Source: Candidatus Thorarchaeota archaeon (GTDB lineage Archaea; Asgardarchaeota; Thorarchaeia; Thorarchaeales; Thorarchaeaceae). From it: a DNA stretch of 46,241 bases. The position numbers and the translations under genes are program-made. The notes under the pieces were generated by a model. The model did no database searches. It was not told the origin of the DNA and saw only the letters and a program-made list of their open reading frames with translations. Where the stretch lies: the NCBI GenBank assembly GCA_011364905.1, contig RDNZ01000016.1, positions 10,830 through 57,070 on the forward strand, given 5' to 3'. Position 1 is the stretch's first letter. Every line of letters starts with the position of its first letter. This document shows positions 1 to 8,417 of this stretch, piece by piece.

Positions 1-1160
1 ACTAGAGATAGTATCAGAAGGGCAAAAAGGGTTAGAATGATTGAATATTGAAATGCAACCGCTGGTGCGTAAGAATCCCATAGGTATCCTATCACAATAC
101 CTGCGGGAAGTGCACTGATACCCACAGCCATCTGAAAAGCTCCAATAATGCTCGCTCTGCGCTCCGCCTCCACCAAATCAGCGACAAAACTTGTCTGGAC
201 TGGGTCTAATGCGCCGTTCATCAGACCAAAGAATATGAACATGGGAATGACCATTAACGGATCAAAAATCAGATAGATCCATACTGATGTCAGGATAAGA
301 GAGAGGAAAGCAAGTGCCATGACCGTCTTTCTGCCAATCTTGTCAGACATCCATCCAAAGGGATATGCAGAAGCGGCATAGACAAGTGTGAATAATAAGT
401 AAAGCAGTGTCTGTTGCGGTACTGAGAATCCCAGTCTTTCTGAGAGTAGAATCAATAACGAGTAGCTGAAAGTTGCTAGTGCAAAGAGAATGGAAGCAAA
501 CAGAAAGAGTTTCAGGTTTCGATCAAGCCCTCGAAAAGTGACTCCCTTGAACACGTCCTTGCCACGTGTTTCCTTTATCAGGACACTCACGACAATCACG
601 GATCCAAGGCTTGGTATAGCTGCTAGCAAGATGATACCTGTGTACCCAAAGAAATCGAAAAGGAAGAAAGTAATGATGGTTCCAATAGCTGCTCCAGCTG
701 TATCCAGCGACCTAAGTATACCAAATGCCCGTCCTCTTTTCTTTTCCTTTACATGCCCAGCCACAATGGCATCACGGGGAGGGCCTCTCATCTTACCCAG
801 ACGGTCTAGCGATTTCCATAGGACTATCTGAAAAAGCTGGTATGCATAGGTTGCAAGAATAAAACCAATGCGGGCGATCATTGAAAGCGTGTACCCCAAT
901 GTTATGAACGCCTTTCTCTTACCAGTGCGATCTGAAGCATATCCTGCACCAATCTTTGCTAGAGAGGTGACAGTCAGGGCAAGCCCATCGACAATCAGCA
1001 CAAAACCATCTTCGAGTCCGAGTTGCTTTGTGAGAAAAGTAGGCCATATTGGTGCAATCATGTCTGAACCTGTGTCATTCAGGAGCGAAGCTGCACCAAA
1101 TACAAGTGCTGGATTTCTCTGAGTTTCCTCATCTTCAGGCGGAGATTCATCGACTGCCAC
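1..1160 (-). CDS. MFS transporter, C-terminus cut off by window edge
   Basis: Reading the minus strand from a GTG at 1160 gives an uninterrupted frame of about 386 residues that runs off the window. It encodes successive hydrophobic helices and MFS loop signatures: a G-(Y)-x-SDRTGKRKAF stretch after the second helix, a DRLGKMRGPPRD segment in the fourth-fifth helix region, and WMSDKIGRKTV in the second half, which repeats the first motif as expected of a two-fold MFS. The acidic N-terminus (DESPPEDEE) is cytosolic by prediction. The substrate cannot be read from sequence. A TGA lies 27 nt upstream in frame, so the start is constrained. It is divergent from the DUF302 gene. Confidence 0.82.
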   Translation of the reverse strand, partial: MAVDESPPEDEETQRNPALVFGAASLLNDTGSDMIAPIWPTFLTKQLGLEDGFVLIVDGLALTVTSLAKIGAGYASDRTGKRKAFITLGYTLSMIARIGFILATYAYQLFQIVLWKSLDRLGKMRGPPRDAIVAGHVKEKKRGRAFGILRSLDTAGAAIGTIITFFLFDFFGYTGIILLAAIPSLGSVIVVSVLIKETRGKDVFKGVTFRGLDRNLKLFLFASILFALATFSYSLLILLSERLGFSVPQQTLLYLLFTLVYAASAYPFGWMSDKIGRKTVMALAFLSLILTSVWIYLIFDPLMVIPMFIFFGLMNGALDPVQTSFVADLVEAERRASIIGAFQMAVGISALPAGIVIGYLWDSYAPAVAFQYSIILTLFALLILSL

Positions 1161-1259
1161 TGGTCTACACCGAAAAATGCTTCAAATAACCGACTCTTAT
1201 CTTGTTTGGATTCTGACCCAATCCAAAGCCATATTATCGAGGCGAGTTGAAAAACAGCC

Positions 1260-1652
1260 ATGATCGATGTGTTACGAAAGGAAGTCCCGTATGGGTTCGA
1301 AGAAACAGTAAAGAGAGTTGAAGATGCTTGCGTGAGTGAGGGATTCGGTGTTCAACTCACAAAGGGTATTCATGACGTATTCAAACAGGAACTTGGTATT
1401 GATTACCCGCAATACACCACAATCATGGTCTGCAACCCGCAATTTGCTAAGCGAGCTCTTGACATCTCAAAAGACATGGGTACAATCTTTCCATGCAGTT
1501 TCACAGTCTACGAAGAGGACGGAAAAGTCAAGATCGCTCACACATCAATCATGAAGATTGGTGTGGAAATCGGTCTTGCATCTATGGATGATATGAAGGA
1601 GCTCATCGCAGATACTGGAAAGCGCGTTCGAAAGATCTGGGACAAAATCTAG
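1260..1652 (+). CDS. DUF302 family protein
   Basis: This 130-residue protein matches the DUF302 pattern: an N-terminal 'VPYGFEETVKRVEDAC' strand-helix, a central 'YTTIMVCNPQFAKRALDI' and a 'MGTIFPCSFTVYEEDGKVKI' strand. DUF302 proteins are small alpha-beta proteins of unclear role, sometimes linked to redox or metal handling. The ATG lies about 26 nt after a TATA-like ATATTAT (1231-1237) with no clear Shine-Dalgarno sequence, which would fit a leaderless mRNA. It precedes a methyltransferase gene by 44 nt in the same direction. The family call is fairly secure; function is unknown. Confidence 0.8.
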   Translation: MIDVLRKEVPYGFEETVKRVEDACVSEGFGVQLTKGIHDVFKQELGIDYPQYTTIMVCNPQFAKRALDISKDMGTIFPCSFTVYEEDGKVKIAHTSIMKIGVEIGLASMDDMKELIADTGKRVRKIWDKI

Positions 1653-1696
1653 AGTAATTCGAAAACTTCAGAAGAGCCAAGTCCCCCTTCAGCGGT

Positions 1697-2470
1697 ATGG
1701 ACGATAAAATCCGTGAACAGTGGGAGAACAATGCTGATGCTTTCGCAGGGCTCATTGATGGGATGGGAACGCCACACCACAGAGAGATACTAAATCCGTG
1801 TGTAGAAAGACTTCTGGGAGATGTGAAGGGCAAAAAGCTTCTCGATGCAGGTTGTGGAGAGGGGTATCTTGCAAGACACTATGCCAAGAGAGGAGCAATT
1901 GTGACAGCTATCGACGTGTCGAAACGTCTGATTGAAACATCCCAACAACTCTCGAAAAAAGACGCTATCAAAGTTGATTTTCGGGTTGACAATGTGTGCT
2001 ATATCGAGTCCGTCCACAATCCGGAATTTGACATCGTTCTCTCCAATCTTGTCTTGCTGAATGTTCCATGCTTGGAAGATGCCCTCAAGGAGTTTCATAG
2101 AGTGTTAAAGAATGGGGGTATTCTTGTTTTTTCAATAGTCCATCCCGCCTTCAATTTCTATGGACCAGGAGCATGGCAAATGGGAGGAAGAGATCCTAAA
2201 ACGCACAGACGTGAGGGGGTTTATTTTAAGGTTGACAGATATTTCGAAGAGAGGGAGTATGAGCGTTTCTGGAAGACCAAGGCAGGAGACACATTCCCCA
2301 AGCCAATCAGCTTTTTCCACCGAACCCTCTCAACATACCTCAATTCGCTGTCGGGCACAGGATTTCAGCTGATTGAGTTTGCCGAGCCACAGCCAGTTGG
2401 TGATGATGCGTTCTTTGATAGAGAACGGAGAGTCCCATTCTTTGCTGTGTTCAAGGCAGTGAAAAAATAG
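1697..2470 (+). CDS. class I SAM-dependent methyltransferase
   Basis: The 257-residue product has a Rossmann-fold methyltransferase core: motif I 'LLDAGCGEGYLARHYAKRG' near residues 48-66, an acidic residue ending strand 2 in 'VTAIDVSKRLIE', and 'FDIVLSNLVLLNVPCLEDAL' as the motif IV region, followed by 'FHRVLKNGGILVFSIVHP'. This resembles the UbiE/COQ5-type Methyltransf_11 family, whose substrates range from quinones to small metabolites. The C-terminal third (HRTLSTYLNSL...) probably forms the substrate cap. The substrate is not deducible. It lies 44 nt after the DUF302 gene and is followed by a pyrimidine-rich CCCTTTTTCC stretch that could end the transcript. Confidence 0.85.
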   Translation: MDDKIREQWENNADAFAGLIDGMGTPHHREILNPCVERLLGDVKGKKLLDAGCGEGYLARHYAKRGAIVTAIDVSKRLIETSQQLSKKDAIKVDFRVDNVCYIESVHNPEFDIVLSNLVLLNVPCLEDALKEFHRVLKNGGILVFSIVHPAFNFYGPGAWQMGGRDPKTHRREGVYFKVDRYFEEREYERFWKTKAGDTFPKPISFFHRTLSTYLNSLSGTGFQLIEFAEPQPVGDDAFFDRERRVPFFAVFKAVKK

Positions 2471-2532
2471 TATATTGCCAAGCCTAAACCCTTTTTCCTG
2501 AGTAATGCGCGACTAAGAAGTAGGTGTACCCA

Positions 2533-2967
2533 GTGAGCGAAGAAGCCAAGTTATATCCTATACGACTTGTGTGGACTGGCGGAAAGAGTGGTGATCTCAT
2601 CGTTGAAGGAAAAGTCAACATCAGAACAGGGGTTCCTTCAGGAGGCACCGATGAGGCAAAGTATCACTCTCCAGAAGACCTCTTCGTTGCATCAGCAGCA
2701 ATGTGCTACATGAACGGATTTGTTGAATTCGTAAGAAAGATGAGAATTGAGTTCAAGTCCTTTGAGTGTGATGCAGTAGGAACTCTCGAAAGAGTAGGTA
2801 GAAGTTTTGAAATGACAAAGATAGACATGAAGACAAGGGTCGTGATTGAATCAGAGGACATCCGAAAGAAGATTAACCGGGCTCTTGAGCTAGCAGCCAA
2901 GTATTGCTTTATCGGCAATAGCATGAAGTGTCCTATCTCACATGAAACTAATGTCACAATTGCATGA
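2533..2967 (+). CDS. OsmC family protein, copy 1
   Basis: OsmC/Ohr-family proteins are cysteine-based peroxide reductases or related proteins. The two family cysteines are present, one in 'SAAMCYMNGF' and one in 'NSMKCPISH', with the usual 'SPEDLFVASAA' helix between the sheet and the first Cys. I chose the GTG at 2533 rather than the GTG at 2524 because AGGTG sits six bases before it and because the resulting 144 residues equal the length of the neighbouring paralog. A tandem copy follows after 53 nt, separated by a CCTTTTTC run, so the two may be transcribed independently. The physiological substrate is unknown. Confidence 0.85.
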   Translation: MSEEAKLYPIRLVWTGGKSGDLIVEGKVNIRTGVPSGGTDEAKYHSPEDLFVASAAMCYMNGFVEFVRKMRIEFKSFECDAVGTLERVGRSFEMTKIDMKTRVVIESEDIRKKINRALELAAKYCFIGNSMKCPISHETNVTIA

Positions 2968-3020
2968 CCAAACAAAATCCTTTTTCTATGCTGATTCTCC
3001 AGCGATTCCAAGTGATATAG

Positions 3021-3455
3021 ATGACTGATGATGTTCACGAGTACTTGGCGACTGTCAATTGGAAGCATGGCCGGATTGGAGATTTGATCATTGAAGGCAA
3101 ACCGAATGTTGAAGTGGCTACTCCTCCTGAGTTTGAGGGGCCGAAGGGAATTATCTCCCCTGAAGACCTCTTCGTAGCAGCTGCAACTTCATGCTTCATG
3201 ACAACATTCGTCACTTTTAGTAAGAAGATGCGTTTTGAGTTCAAATCATTCTCATGCGATGGTCACGGTAGGCTTGAACGGGTTGACAAGGGATTTCAAT
3301 TCACAAAACTGGTTCTGAAAACAAAAGTTTCAGTTGCTGAAGAGGATCTCTTACCAAAAGCTGAGCGAGCTCTTGATTTGGCTGGAAAATATTGCTTGGT
3401 CTCGAACAGCATGAAGTGTCCAACAGAACATGAGAACAGTGTTGTTGTTGGATAA
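3021..3455 (+). CDS. OsmC family protein, copy 2
   Basis: This 144-residue paralog of the preceding gene keeps the same layout: 'WKHGRIGDLIIEGKPNVEV' at the N-terminus, 'SPEDLFVAAATSCFMTTFV' with the first redox-type Cys, and 'VSNSMKCPTEHEN' with the second. Similarity between the two copies runs over the full length, which points to local duplication. Retention of both cysteines in each copy suggests both are functional thiol proteins, possibly with different substrates. The gene ends in a strong hairpin shared with the convergent valS gene. Confidence 0.86.
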   Translation: MTDDVHEYLATVNWKHGRIGDLIIEGKPNVEVATPPEFEGPKGIISPEDLFVAAATSCFMTTFVTFSKKMRFEFKSFSCDGHGRLERVDKGFQFTKLVLKTKVSVAEEDLLPKAERALDLAGKYCLVSNSMKCPTEHENSVVVG

Positions 3456-3462
3456 ATGAAAG

Positions 3463-3489
3463 GATTGGAGCGACTCCAGTCGTCCAATC
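3463..3489. terminator. hairpin between convergent OsmC and valS genes
   Basis: GATTGGA-g-CGACT-cc-AGTCG-TCCAATC folds into a 12-bp stem with one bulged G and a two-base tip. It sits between the stop of the OsmC gene (3455) and the valS stop (3488), so it can act for either strand as a transcript-end or RNA-stabilising hairpin. There is no long T-run next to it, so classical intrinsic termination is not certain. Confidence 0.55.
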
Positions 3490-5959
3490 ACTCTTTCTTT
3501 TCGACAGGAGGACGAATGTATATCACATGCTCAGTCTCAGGAAGGTTTACCTCGATGAAGACATCGTCTTTAGGTTTGCCAAAACTTAGTTTCTCAATTC
3601 CATGCATCGCTTTAAGGTCTTGAGCCCATGGTTTGAGCTTCTCAGAGATGTATGCTTCAGGTAGACCTTGTCTCAGAGAGAGGTCGTTCTCTCGTTTGAA
3701 CTTCCAGAAACCTGTGTTTGTCTGAAGCAACAAATCGGTGTGTTCAGTCAGCGATGACCGCCAGTCCTTCATAGGTTTTGGAAAGTCGTGTCTGTGAACA
3801 CCTTTCTCGTCATAGAGCTCGCGGTATATCTTGTCAGTGATGAATGGTGTCATCGGCGCGAGGGCTCGTGCAATGACCTTCAATACCTCATGTAGCGTGA
3901 ACCATGCAGACCTCTGTTCTTTATCAGTAAATGCATTGTCAGTGTTGAAGGATCTTCCCTTCACCATCTCAAGGACATGATCAGCAAAGAAATTCCATGT
4001 GAATCCGCGAATCTCAGTCGCAGGTTTATGGAAATCTAACAAGTCACACTCCGGCCCAATCCGTTCCACAAAAGCATTCGTTTCAGCAAGTATCCATTGA
4101 TCCACAGGAGTCAGTTGTTTGAAAGGAATTGGTTCTGGAATTGGGAACATTGAGATGAACCTTGCTACATTGTAGAGTTTGGTCATGAACTTGGACACAC
4201 CTGCTAGACGGTCCTCTGAGAATCTGACATCACTGCCAAGACCAGCCTCCAGTGCACCATAGATACGCATGGCATCGGCACCGTATTTCTCCACAAAGGG
4301 CATTGGCGGAGGTGAGTTGCCCTTTGACTTACTCATTGCCTCTCCCTTGTCATCTACCACATGTCCCGAAACCCACACCTCACTGAAGGCAGGCTTGCCA
4401 GTCAGCTGAAGTGTCCTGAGTAGAGAATAGTAAAGCCAAGTTCTAACGATGTCCTTTCCTTGAGGACGCATGACATTGCTGAAACCTTTCTTGAAGAGCT
4501 TCTCGTCATACATGTACCCCACAGCCTGCATTCCGCTAATAGAGGAGTCCATCCATGTGTCAAAGGTTCTATCCTCGCCTGTAAAGCCCTCCTCACTATT
4601 GCATAACGGGCATTTCTTGAAAGGTGGGTCTTCACGCCAGGGCTGGTAGTATTTTGGCACGTCAGTCAATTCTGGAACCACAGGTTTGCCGCACGATTTA
4701 CAGTACCAGATTGGTATCTCAGTCCCGTAATACCGGCGCCTGCTGACAGGCCAATCAACACTCACTCGATTGAGCCAGTCTATGAGAATCTGTCTATGAA
4801 AGTCGGGATAGAAGGGCGTATTTGCAGCAATCTTGAGAAGTTCATCAATATAGTCAGTCTGTTTCACATAATACTCATCCATCGCAATGAACTCTATGGG
4901 ACTACGACTACGCCAGCATTGTGGTGCCCTCTGAATGGTATCTTCCTGTTTGAAGAGAAGGTCCTTCTCCTTGAGATCGGCAATGATTTTCTCGCGAGCG
5001 CTTTCAATCTTCATTCCTGCGTATTTTCCTGCTGCCTCAGTCATGGTACCGTCTGTCGCAACTGCGGCGATTGGTGTCAATGCATAGTCGCGAAATGCCA
5101 TCACATCAGCTTGATCTCCGTAGCTGCAAACCATCAGTGCACCAGTTCCAAACTCCATTTGTGCAGTGGGGCTTGATATGATGGGAACTTCCAGACCAAA
5201 GATAGGTACCTTTGCAGTTTTCCCTTGATAAGATGTGTATCGTTCATCACTCGGATGAACAAACACCGCACCACATGCGCAGAGCAGCTCAGGTCTTGTG
5301 GTGGCAATCTCAAGAGGTTCTTGTCCCTCAACCTCAAAATAGAGGTAGTTGAGTTTCGTTGGACGTTCCTTGTACTCCACTTCAGCATCAGCAATTGTGG
5401 TTCCACACTCAAAACACCAGTTGTTGGGACGATAGTCACTGTACACTAGATCCTTGTTCCAAATATCTATGAACGTGGCTTGCGTGACAGCTCTGTAACG
5501 TGGACTGTCAGTGCGATAACTGCCTTCGTCCTCGTATGTGTTAAAGGCTATTCCCAGTCTCTTGAAGCTGGAGAGTGATATCCTCTCGGCTTCGTCGAGG
5601 CGTTGCTTGCACAGATGAAGAAACTCCTCTCGCGGGGTCTCATGCATATGAATTCCAAGTTCTTTTTCTACTCGAACCTCTACTGGAAGACCATTTCGAT
5701 CAATGCCAAGAGGAAAATTCACCTCAAGACCTTGCATCCGTCTGTATCGTGCAATGGTGTCTATCTGTGTATAGTGAATAACTTGACCCACATGCATCGG
5801 GCCAGAGAGATAGGGAGGAGGAGTGTCCACTGTATATAATTTCTTACCAGAGTCCATGTTGAATTCATAGGTATCCTCATTGGCCCATGCTTCAAGTAGT
5901 TCGGCCTCTGCTTCAGGCTTCCAACGTTTAGATTTAATCTTTGGTTCTAGCTTAGACAA
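3488..5959 (-). CDS. valS: valyl-tRNA synthetase
   Basis: Charges tRNA-Val with valine. This is a class I synthetase with the HIGH-type motif 'GPMHVGQ' (around residue 55) and the KMSKS loop 'AMSKSKGNSPP' (about residue 542), followed by 'GSDVRFSEDRLAG', a valine-enzyme signature. The editing domain has the archaeal form 'GTGALMVCSYGDQADV'. Three CxxC zinc-type pairs are visible (WCFECG, YCKSCG, KCPLC). The frame stays open to a TTG at 6046, but I place the start at the TTG at 5959: AAGGAGG lies nine bases upstream and the protein then begins SKLEPKIKSKRWKPEAE like other ValRS N-termini, giving 823 residues. It is convergent with the OsmC genes. Confidence 0.95.
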   Translation of the reverse strand: MSKLEPKIKSKRWKPEAEAELLEAWANEDTYEFNMDSGKKLYTVDTPPPYLSGPMHVGQVIHYTQIDTIARYRRMQGLEVNFPLGIDRNGLPVEVRVEKELGIHMHETPREEFLHLCKQRLDEAERISLSSFKRLGIAFNTYEDEGSYRTDSPRYRAVTQATFIDIWNKDLVYSDYRPNNWCFECGTTIADAEVEYKERPTKLNYLYFEVEGQEPLEIATTRPELLCACGAVFVHPSDERYTSYQGKTAKVPIFGLEVPIISSPTAQMEFGTGALMVCSYGDQADVMAFRDYALTPIAAVATDGTMTEAAGKYAGMKIESAREKIIADLKEKDLLFKQEDTIQRAPQCWRSRSPIEFIAMDEYYVKQTDYIDELLKIAANTPFYPDFHRQILIDWLNRVSVDWPVSRRRYYGTEIPIWYCKSCGKPVVPELTDVPKYYQPWREDPPFKKCPLCNSEEGFTGEDRTFDTWMDSSISGMQAVGYMYDEKLFKKGFSNVMRPQGKDIVRTWLYYSLLRTLQLTGKPAFSEVWVSGHVVDDKGEAMSKSKGNSPPPMPFVEKYGADAMRIYGALEAGLGSDVRFSEDRLAGVSKFMTKLYNVARFISMFPIPEPIPFKQLTPVDQWILAETNAFVERIGPECDLLDFHKPATEIRGFTWNFFADHVLEMVKGRSFNTDNAFTDKEQRSAWFTLHEVLKVIARALAPMTPFITDKIYRELYDEKGVHRHDFPKPMKDWRSSLTEHTDLLLQTNTGFWKFKRENDLSLRQGLPEAYISEKLKPWAQDLKAMHGIEKLSFGKPKDDVFIEVNLPETEHVIYIRPPVEKKE

Positions 5960-6073
5960 AAGGATTAGCCTCCTTGATGTCAGCAAGGGTGGGCGTTTAA
6001 CGCTCGGGCTCGAAGATTGCTTCTGGCCTTTAAGAGTTATGGCCAAATAGAACTAACCATACATAACGAAAGA

Positions 6074-6085
6074 GTTATGCATAAC
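6074..6085. promoter_or_regulatory. 12-bp palindrome in the valS / aldo-keto reductase intergenic region
   Basis: GTTATGCATAAC is a perfect palindrome located 20 nt before the aldo-keto reductase ATG. The TAACCAT element that overlaps its right arm also occurs at 6054-6060. A symmetric site so close to the start is typical of a dimeric repressor operator, but no regulator is identified. Confidence 0.4.
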
Positions 6086-6104
6086 CATTAACAATTGTTT
6101 AGCC

Positions 6105-7085
6105 ATGATATACAGAAAGCTTGGTCGCACAGGTCTGAAAGTATCACGGTTTATTCTAGGAACTATGCAGATGGGCTGGATTATCGACAAAGAAGCCAGT
6201 CATAGTCTTTTGGATACAGCTCTTGAGGCTGGATTAAACACCATTGACACTGCTGATATTTACAGCAAGTGGGGTGAGGGATCATACGCTGGAAAGTCAG
6301 AGGAGATTATTGGTAGTTGGCTTTCAGACCGGGGAGTGAGGGAGGATGTGGTGCTGGCTACCAAGGTCAAAGGAGAGATGAGTGATAGGTCTAATGATGG
6401 TGGACTCTCACGAAGACATGTCATGGATGCAATTGAGAAGAGTCTGAATAGACTGAATACTGATTGGGTTGATATCTACTGGAGCCACTCACCAGACCAA
6501 GATACACCTCAGGAGGAAACCCTTCGAGCCTTCACAAGCATCATCGAAAGCGGAGCAGTTCACTATATCGGAGCATCGAATCATACGGCCGCAGAGATTG
6601 TCGAGGCCCTGTGGGTCAGCGATGTAAATGGTCTGGCAAGATACGAAGCTATTCAGCCATCCTACAGCCTAGCACGAAGGCGTGACTTCGAAAAGCATCT
6701 TCAGCCGGTGATTGAAAAATACGACCTGGGCGTCACAAGTTATAGCCCATTAGCAGGCGGGTTTTTGACTGGTAAATACTCAAAGGACAAGTTGCCTGAT
6801 TCCAAAAGAGCTGAAACGACAAAAGCCCGTTACTTCAAGGACCGCAACTTCAAAATTGTAGACACATTAGAGGAGCTGGCGTCAACCCATGATGCATCAG
6901 TCCCTCAAATTGCTTTGTCATGGGTCCTTGCTCAAGAGATAGTGACTGCACCCATAATCGGTGCAAACTCCCCTCAACAACTTGAAGAAAATCTTGGAGC
7001 CTTGGAACTCAAACTGACCCCAGATGATATCAGCCGGCTGAATGAGGCGTCAGACTGGATGAAAATGGATGAGTTGGCGCGTTAG
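6105..7085 (+). CDS. aldo/keto reductase
   Basis: The 326-residue protein is an NAD(P)H-dependent oxidoreductase of the AKR superfamily ((beta/alpha)8 barrel). The catalytic tetrad is visible: Asp48 and Tyr53 in 'IDTADIYS', Lys87 in 'LATKV' and His128 in 'YWSHSPD'. The C-terminal 'APIIGANSPQQLEENLGAL' is the usual cofactor-phosphate-binding segment. It belongs to the YajO/Gsh-like group of broad-specificity reductases, so its substrate is unclear. The ATG has no evident Shine-Dalgarno sequence and is preceded by a palindromic site. It is transcribed away from valS. Confidence 0.9.
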   Translation: MIYRKLGRTGLKVSRFILGTMQMGWIIDKEASHSLLDTALEAGLNTIDTADIYSKWGEGSYAGKSEEIIGSWLSDRGVREDVVLATKVKGEMSDRSNDGGLSRRHVMDAIEKSLNRLNTDWVDIYWSHSPDQDTPQEETLRAFTSIIESGAVHYIGASNHTAAEIVEALWVSDVNGLARYEAIQPSYSLARRRDFEKHLQPVIEKYDLGVTSYSPLAGGFLTGKYSKDKLPDSKRAETTKARYFKDRNFKIVDTLEELASTHDASVPQIALSWVLAQEIVTAPIIGANSPQQLEENLGALELKLTPDDISRLNEASDWMKMDELAR

Positions 7086-7203
7086 ACAACCTTCAGGCAC
7101 ATTTCTTTCTGGTCGAAATATCGACGAACTGGTCTATTCAAGAAAGCTTCATTAATAATATCCAATAGAAGAACTTGTCCGTAAGTGCATCAGAGGAAGT
7201 TCT

Positions 7204-7899
7204 ATGAGAGCCGTACTCAAGATTGGAGGATCACTCCTCTATGATGATGACGGTCAAGTTCGTATTGACCGACTGAGAGAGTACGCTAACTCAATCAAGT
7301 CTTTGGTCAATGATGGAAACCTGTTGGTTGTCGTTGTGGGTGGTGGAAGACCTGCACGAGTCTACATCTCAGCAGCTCGAACCCTAGGCGCAGATGAGGC
7401 ACAGTGCGATTGGCTCGGAATAAAGGCGGCAAGAAATAATGCCGAACTCCTTGGTGCAGCTCTTGGTGATTTTGCGTATCCCAAGGTTGTTGACGATTAC
7501 GATGAGCTCGAGGTGGCAGTCAATCTGGGGAAGGTTGTACTGCTAGGGGGCATGGTGCCTGGTCAGTCGACCAATGCAGTGGCTGCGGCCTCTGCAGAAC
7601 TGATACATGCAGACATGTTGTTCAACGCGACCAATGTTGATGGTGTATATGACAAAAATCCTGAGAAGCCAGACGCCAAGAAACTAGAGAGCGTGACTAT
7701 CTTTCAATTGAGAGAGATTCTCTCAGATGAGGGAATCAAAGCAGGACAATACAATTTGTTTGATCCTGTTGCGATCAGGATTGTTGAACGATCACAGATC
7801 CCAACTGTGATATTCAATGGGAACAACCCAGAGAACTTGAAAAAGGTATTCAACAAAGAAAAGATTGGAACCCGAATTACTCATGGTACGAAAAAGTGA
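7204..7899 (+). CDS. pyrH: uridylate kinase (UMP kinase), archaeal type
   Basis: Phosphorylates UMP to UDP in pyrimidine nucleotide synthesis. The 231-residue length and amino-acid-kinase fold fit archaeal PyrH: 'LKIGGSLL' at the N-terminus (phosphate binding), 'VVVVGGGRPARVYISAAR' (residues about 42-59), 'GGMVPGQSTNAVAA' (UMP-binding glycine-rich loop), and 'NATNVDGVYDKNPEKPDAK' near residue 140. An A/T-rich TTCATTAATAATATCC block about 50 nt upstream may hold the TATA box. A winged-helix gene follows after 21 nt, so the two probably form an operon. PyrB and a dCMP deaminase of the same pathway lie 29 kb further on. Confidence 0.93.
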   Translation: MRAVLKIGGSLLYDDDGQVRIDRLREYANSIKSLVNDGNLLVVVVGGGRPARVYISAARTLGADEAQCDWLGIKAARNNAELLGAALGDFAYPKVVDDYDELEVAVNLGKVVLLGGMVPGQSTNAVAAASAELIHADMLFNATNVDGVYDKNPEKPDAKKLESVTIFQLREILSDEGIKAGQYNLFDPVAIRIVERSQIPTVIFNGNNPENLKKVFNKEKIGTRITHGTKK

Positions 7900-7920
7900 A
7901 TCCAACAAGAGGGAAAAAAA

Positions 7921-8211
7921 ATGAAGATGTTGCTCGAGAAGATTTTTGCATCCCGCGCGCAGACCCGCGTTGTCCAGCACTTCCTAGACCGTCCAAAGGA
8001 GTTCTTCAATCTGAGTAGGTTGGCAAAGGAAACTGGGCTTGCACACTCTACGATTCATCGTGTCATGCAACCTCTTGTTGACATGGGACTGGTGAAGGAG
8101 ATTAAGGCTGGACAACAGATTAGATTGTTTATTCTTGAGACCGAAGACGACAGATCAAAGATAATCTCAGACTTTTATGCCAAAATCAGACCTCACCTTG
8201 AAACAAACTGA
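7921..8211 (+). CDS. winged helix-turn-helix regulator
   Basis: This 96-residue protein is a single winged-helix domain: 'VVQHFLDRPKEFFNLSRLAKETGLAHSTIHRVMQPLVDMGLVKEI' contains the three helices with the recognition helix at about residues 43-60, then a wing strand 'GQQIRLFILETED'. It resembles ArsR/MarR-like archaeal transcription regulators without an added effector domain. GAGGG precedes the ATG by six bases, and the gene lies 21 nt behind pyrH, so it is probably cotranscribed. Whether it controls pyrH or something else is unknown. Confidence 0.8.
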   Translation: MKMLLEKIFASRAQTRVVQHFLDRPKEFFNLSRLAKETGLAHSTIHRVMQPLVDMGLVKEIKAGQQIRLFILETEDDRSKIISDFYAKIRPHLETN

Positions 8212-8255
8212 AATCTTGTGCTGCTCGCCTTTTTCATTGTTTAAGCCAAAACGGC

Positions 8256-8260
8256 TATAT
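8256..8260 (+). promoter_or_regulatory. TATA element for tRNA-Leu
   Basis: GGCTATATTGAG carries an archaeal TATA-like core about 27-31 nt before the tRNA-Leu 5' end at 8287, the standard spacing to an initiation site. It lies in otherwise featureless sequence downstream of the winged-helix gene. Confidence 0.5.
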
Positions 8261-8324
8261 TGAGATAGAATATTCCTGCAAAGTATGCCGAGGTAGCCAA
8301 GCGGCCAACGGCGGTGGACTCAAG

Positions 8325-8357
8325 ATCAGCTAAACATCGCTTTGACTCCTAGGAGAA
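8325..8357 (+). other. canonical-position intron 1 of tRNA-Leu (37/38)
   Basis: The 33-nt insert follows G37 and precedes A38. The exon CTC of the anticodon loop can pair with GAG near the 3' end of the insert, leaving an AA^A bulge at the 3' junction. This is a relaxed bulge-helix-bulge, three pairs plus an A.G mismatch instead of four pairs. The insert interior has a weak hairpin (AGC with GCT). Confidence 0.7.
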
Positions 8358-8387
8358 ATCCACTCTCGCAGGAGTACATGGGTTCGA

Positions 8388-8417
8388 ACAACCATACGCT
8401 TCGTATGATTGGAACAA
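8388..8417 (+). other. T-loop intron 2 of tRNA-Leu (58/59)
   Basis: A 30-nt insert interrupts the T-loop. Exon GTTC (8382-8385) pairs with GAAC (8412-8415), giving a four-pair central helix; the bulges are GA^A (8386-8388) and AA^A (8416-8418). CAA pairs with TTG on the intron side, then CATACG-ctt-CGTATG forms a hairpin. This is close to the bulge-helix-bulge substrate of archaeal splicing endonuclease, and cutting after the second bulge base restores the loop TTCGAAT. Confidence 0.75.
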
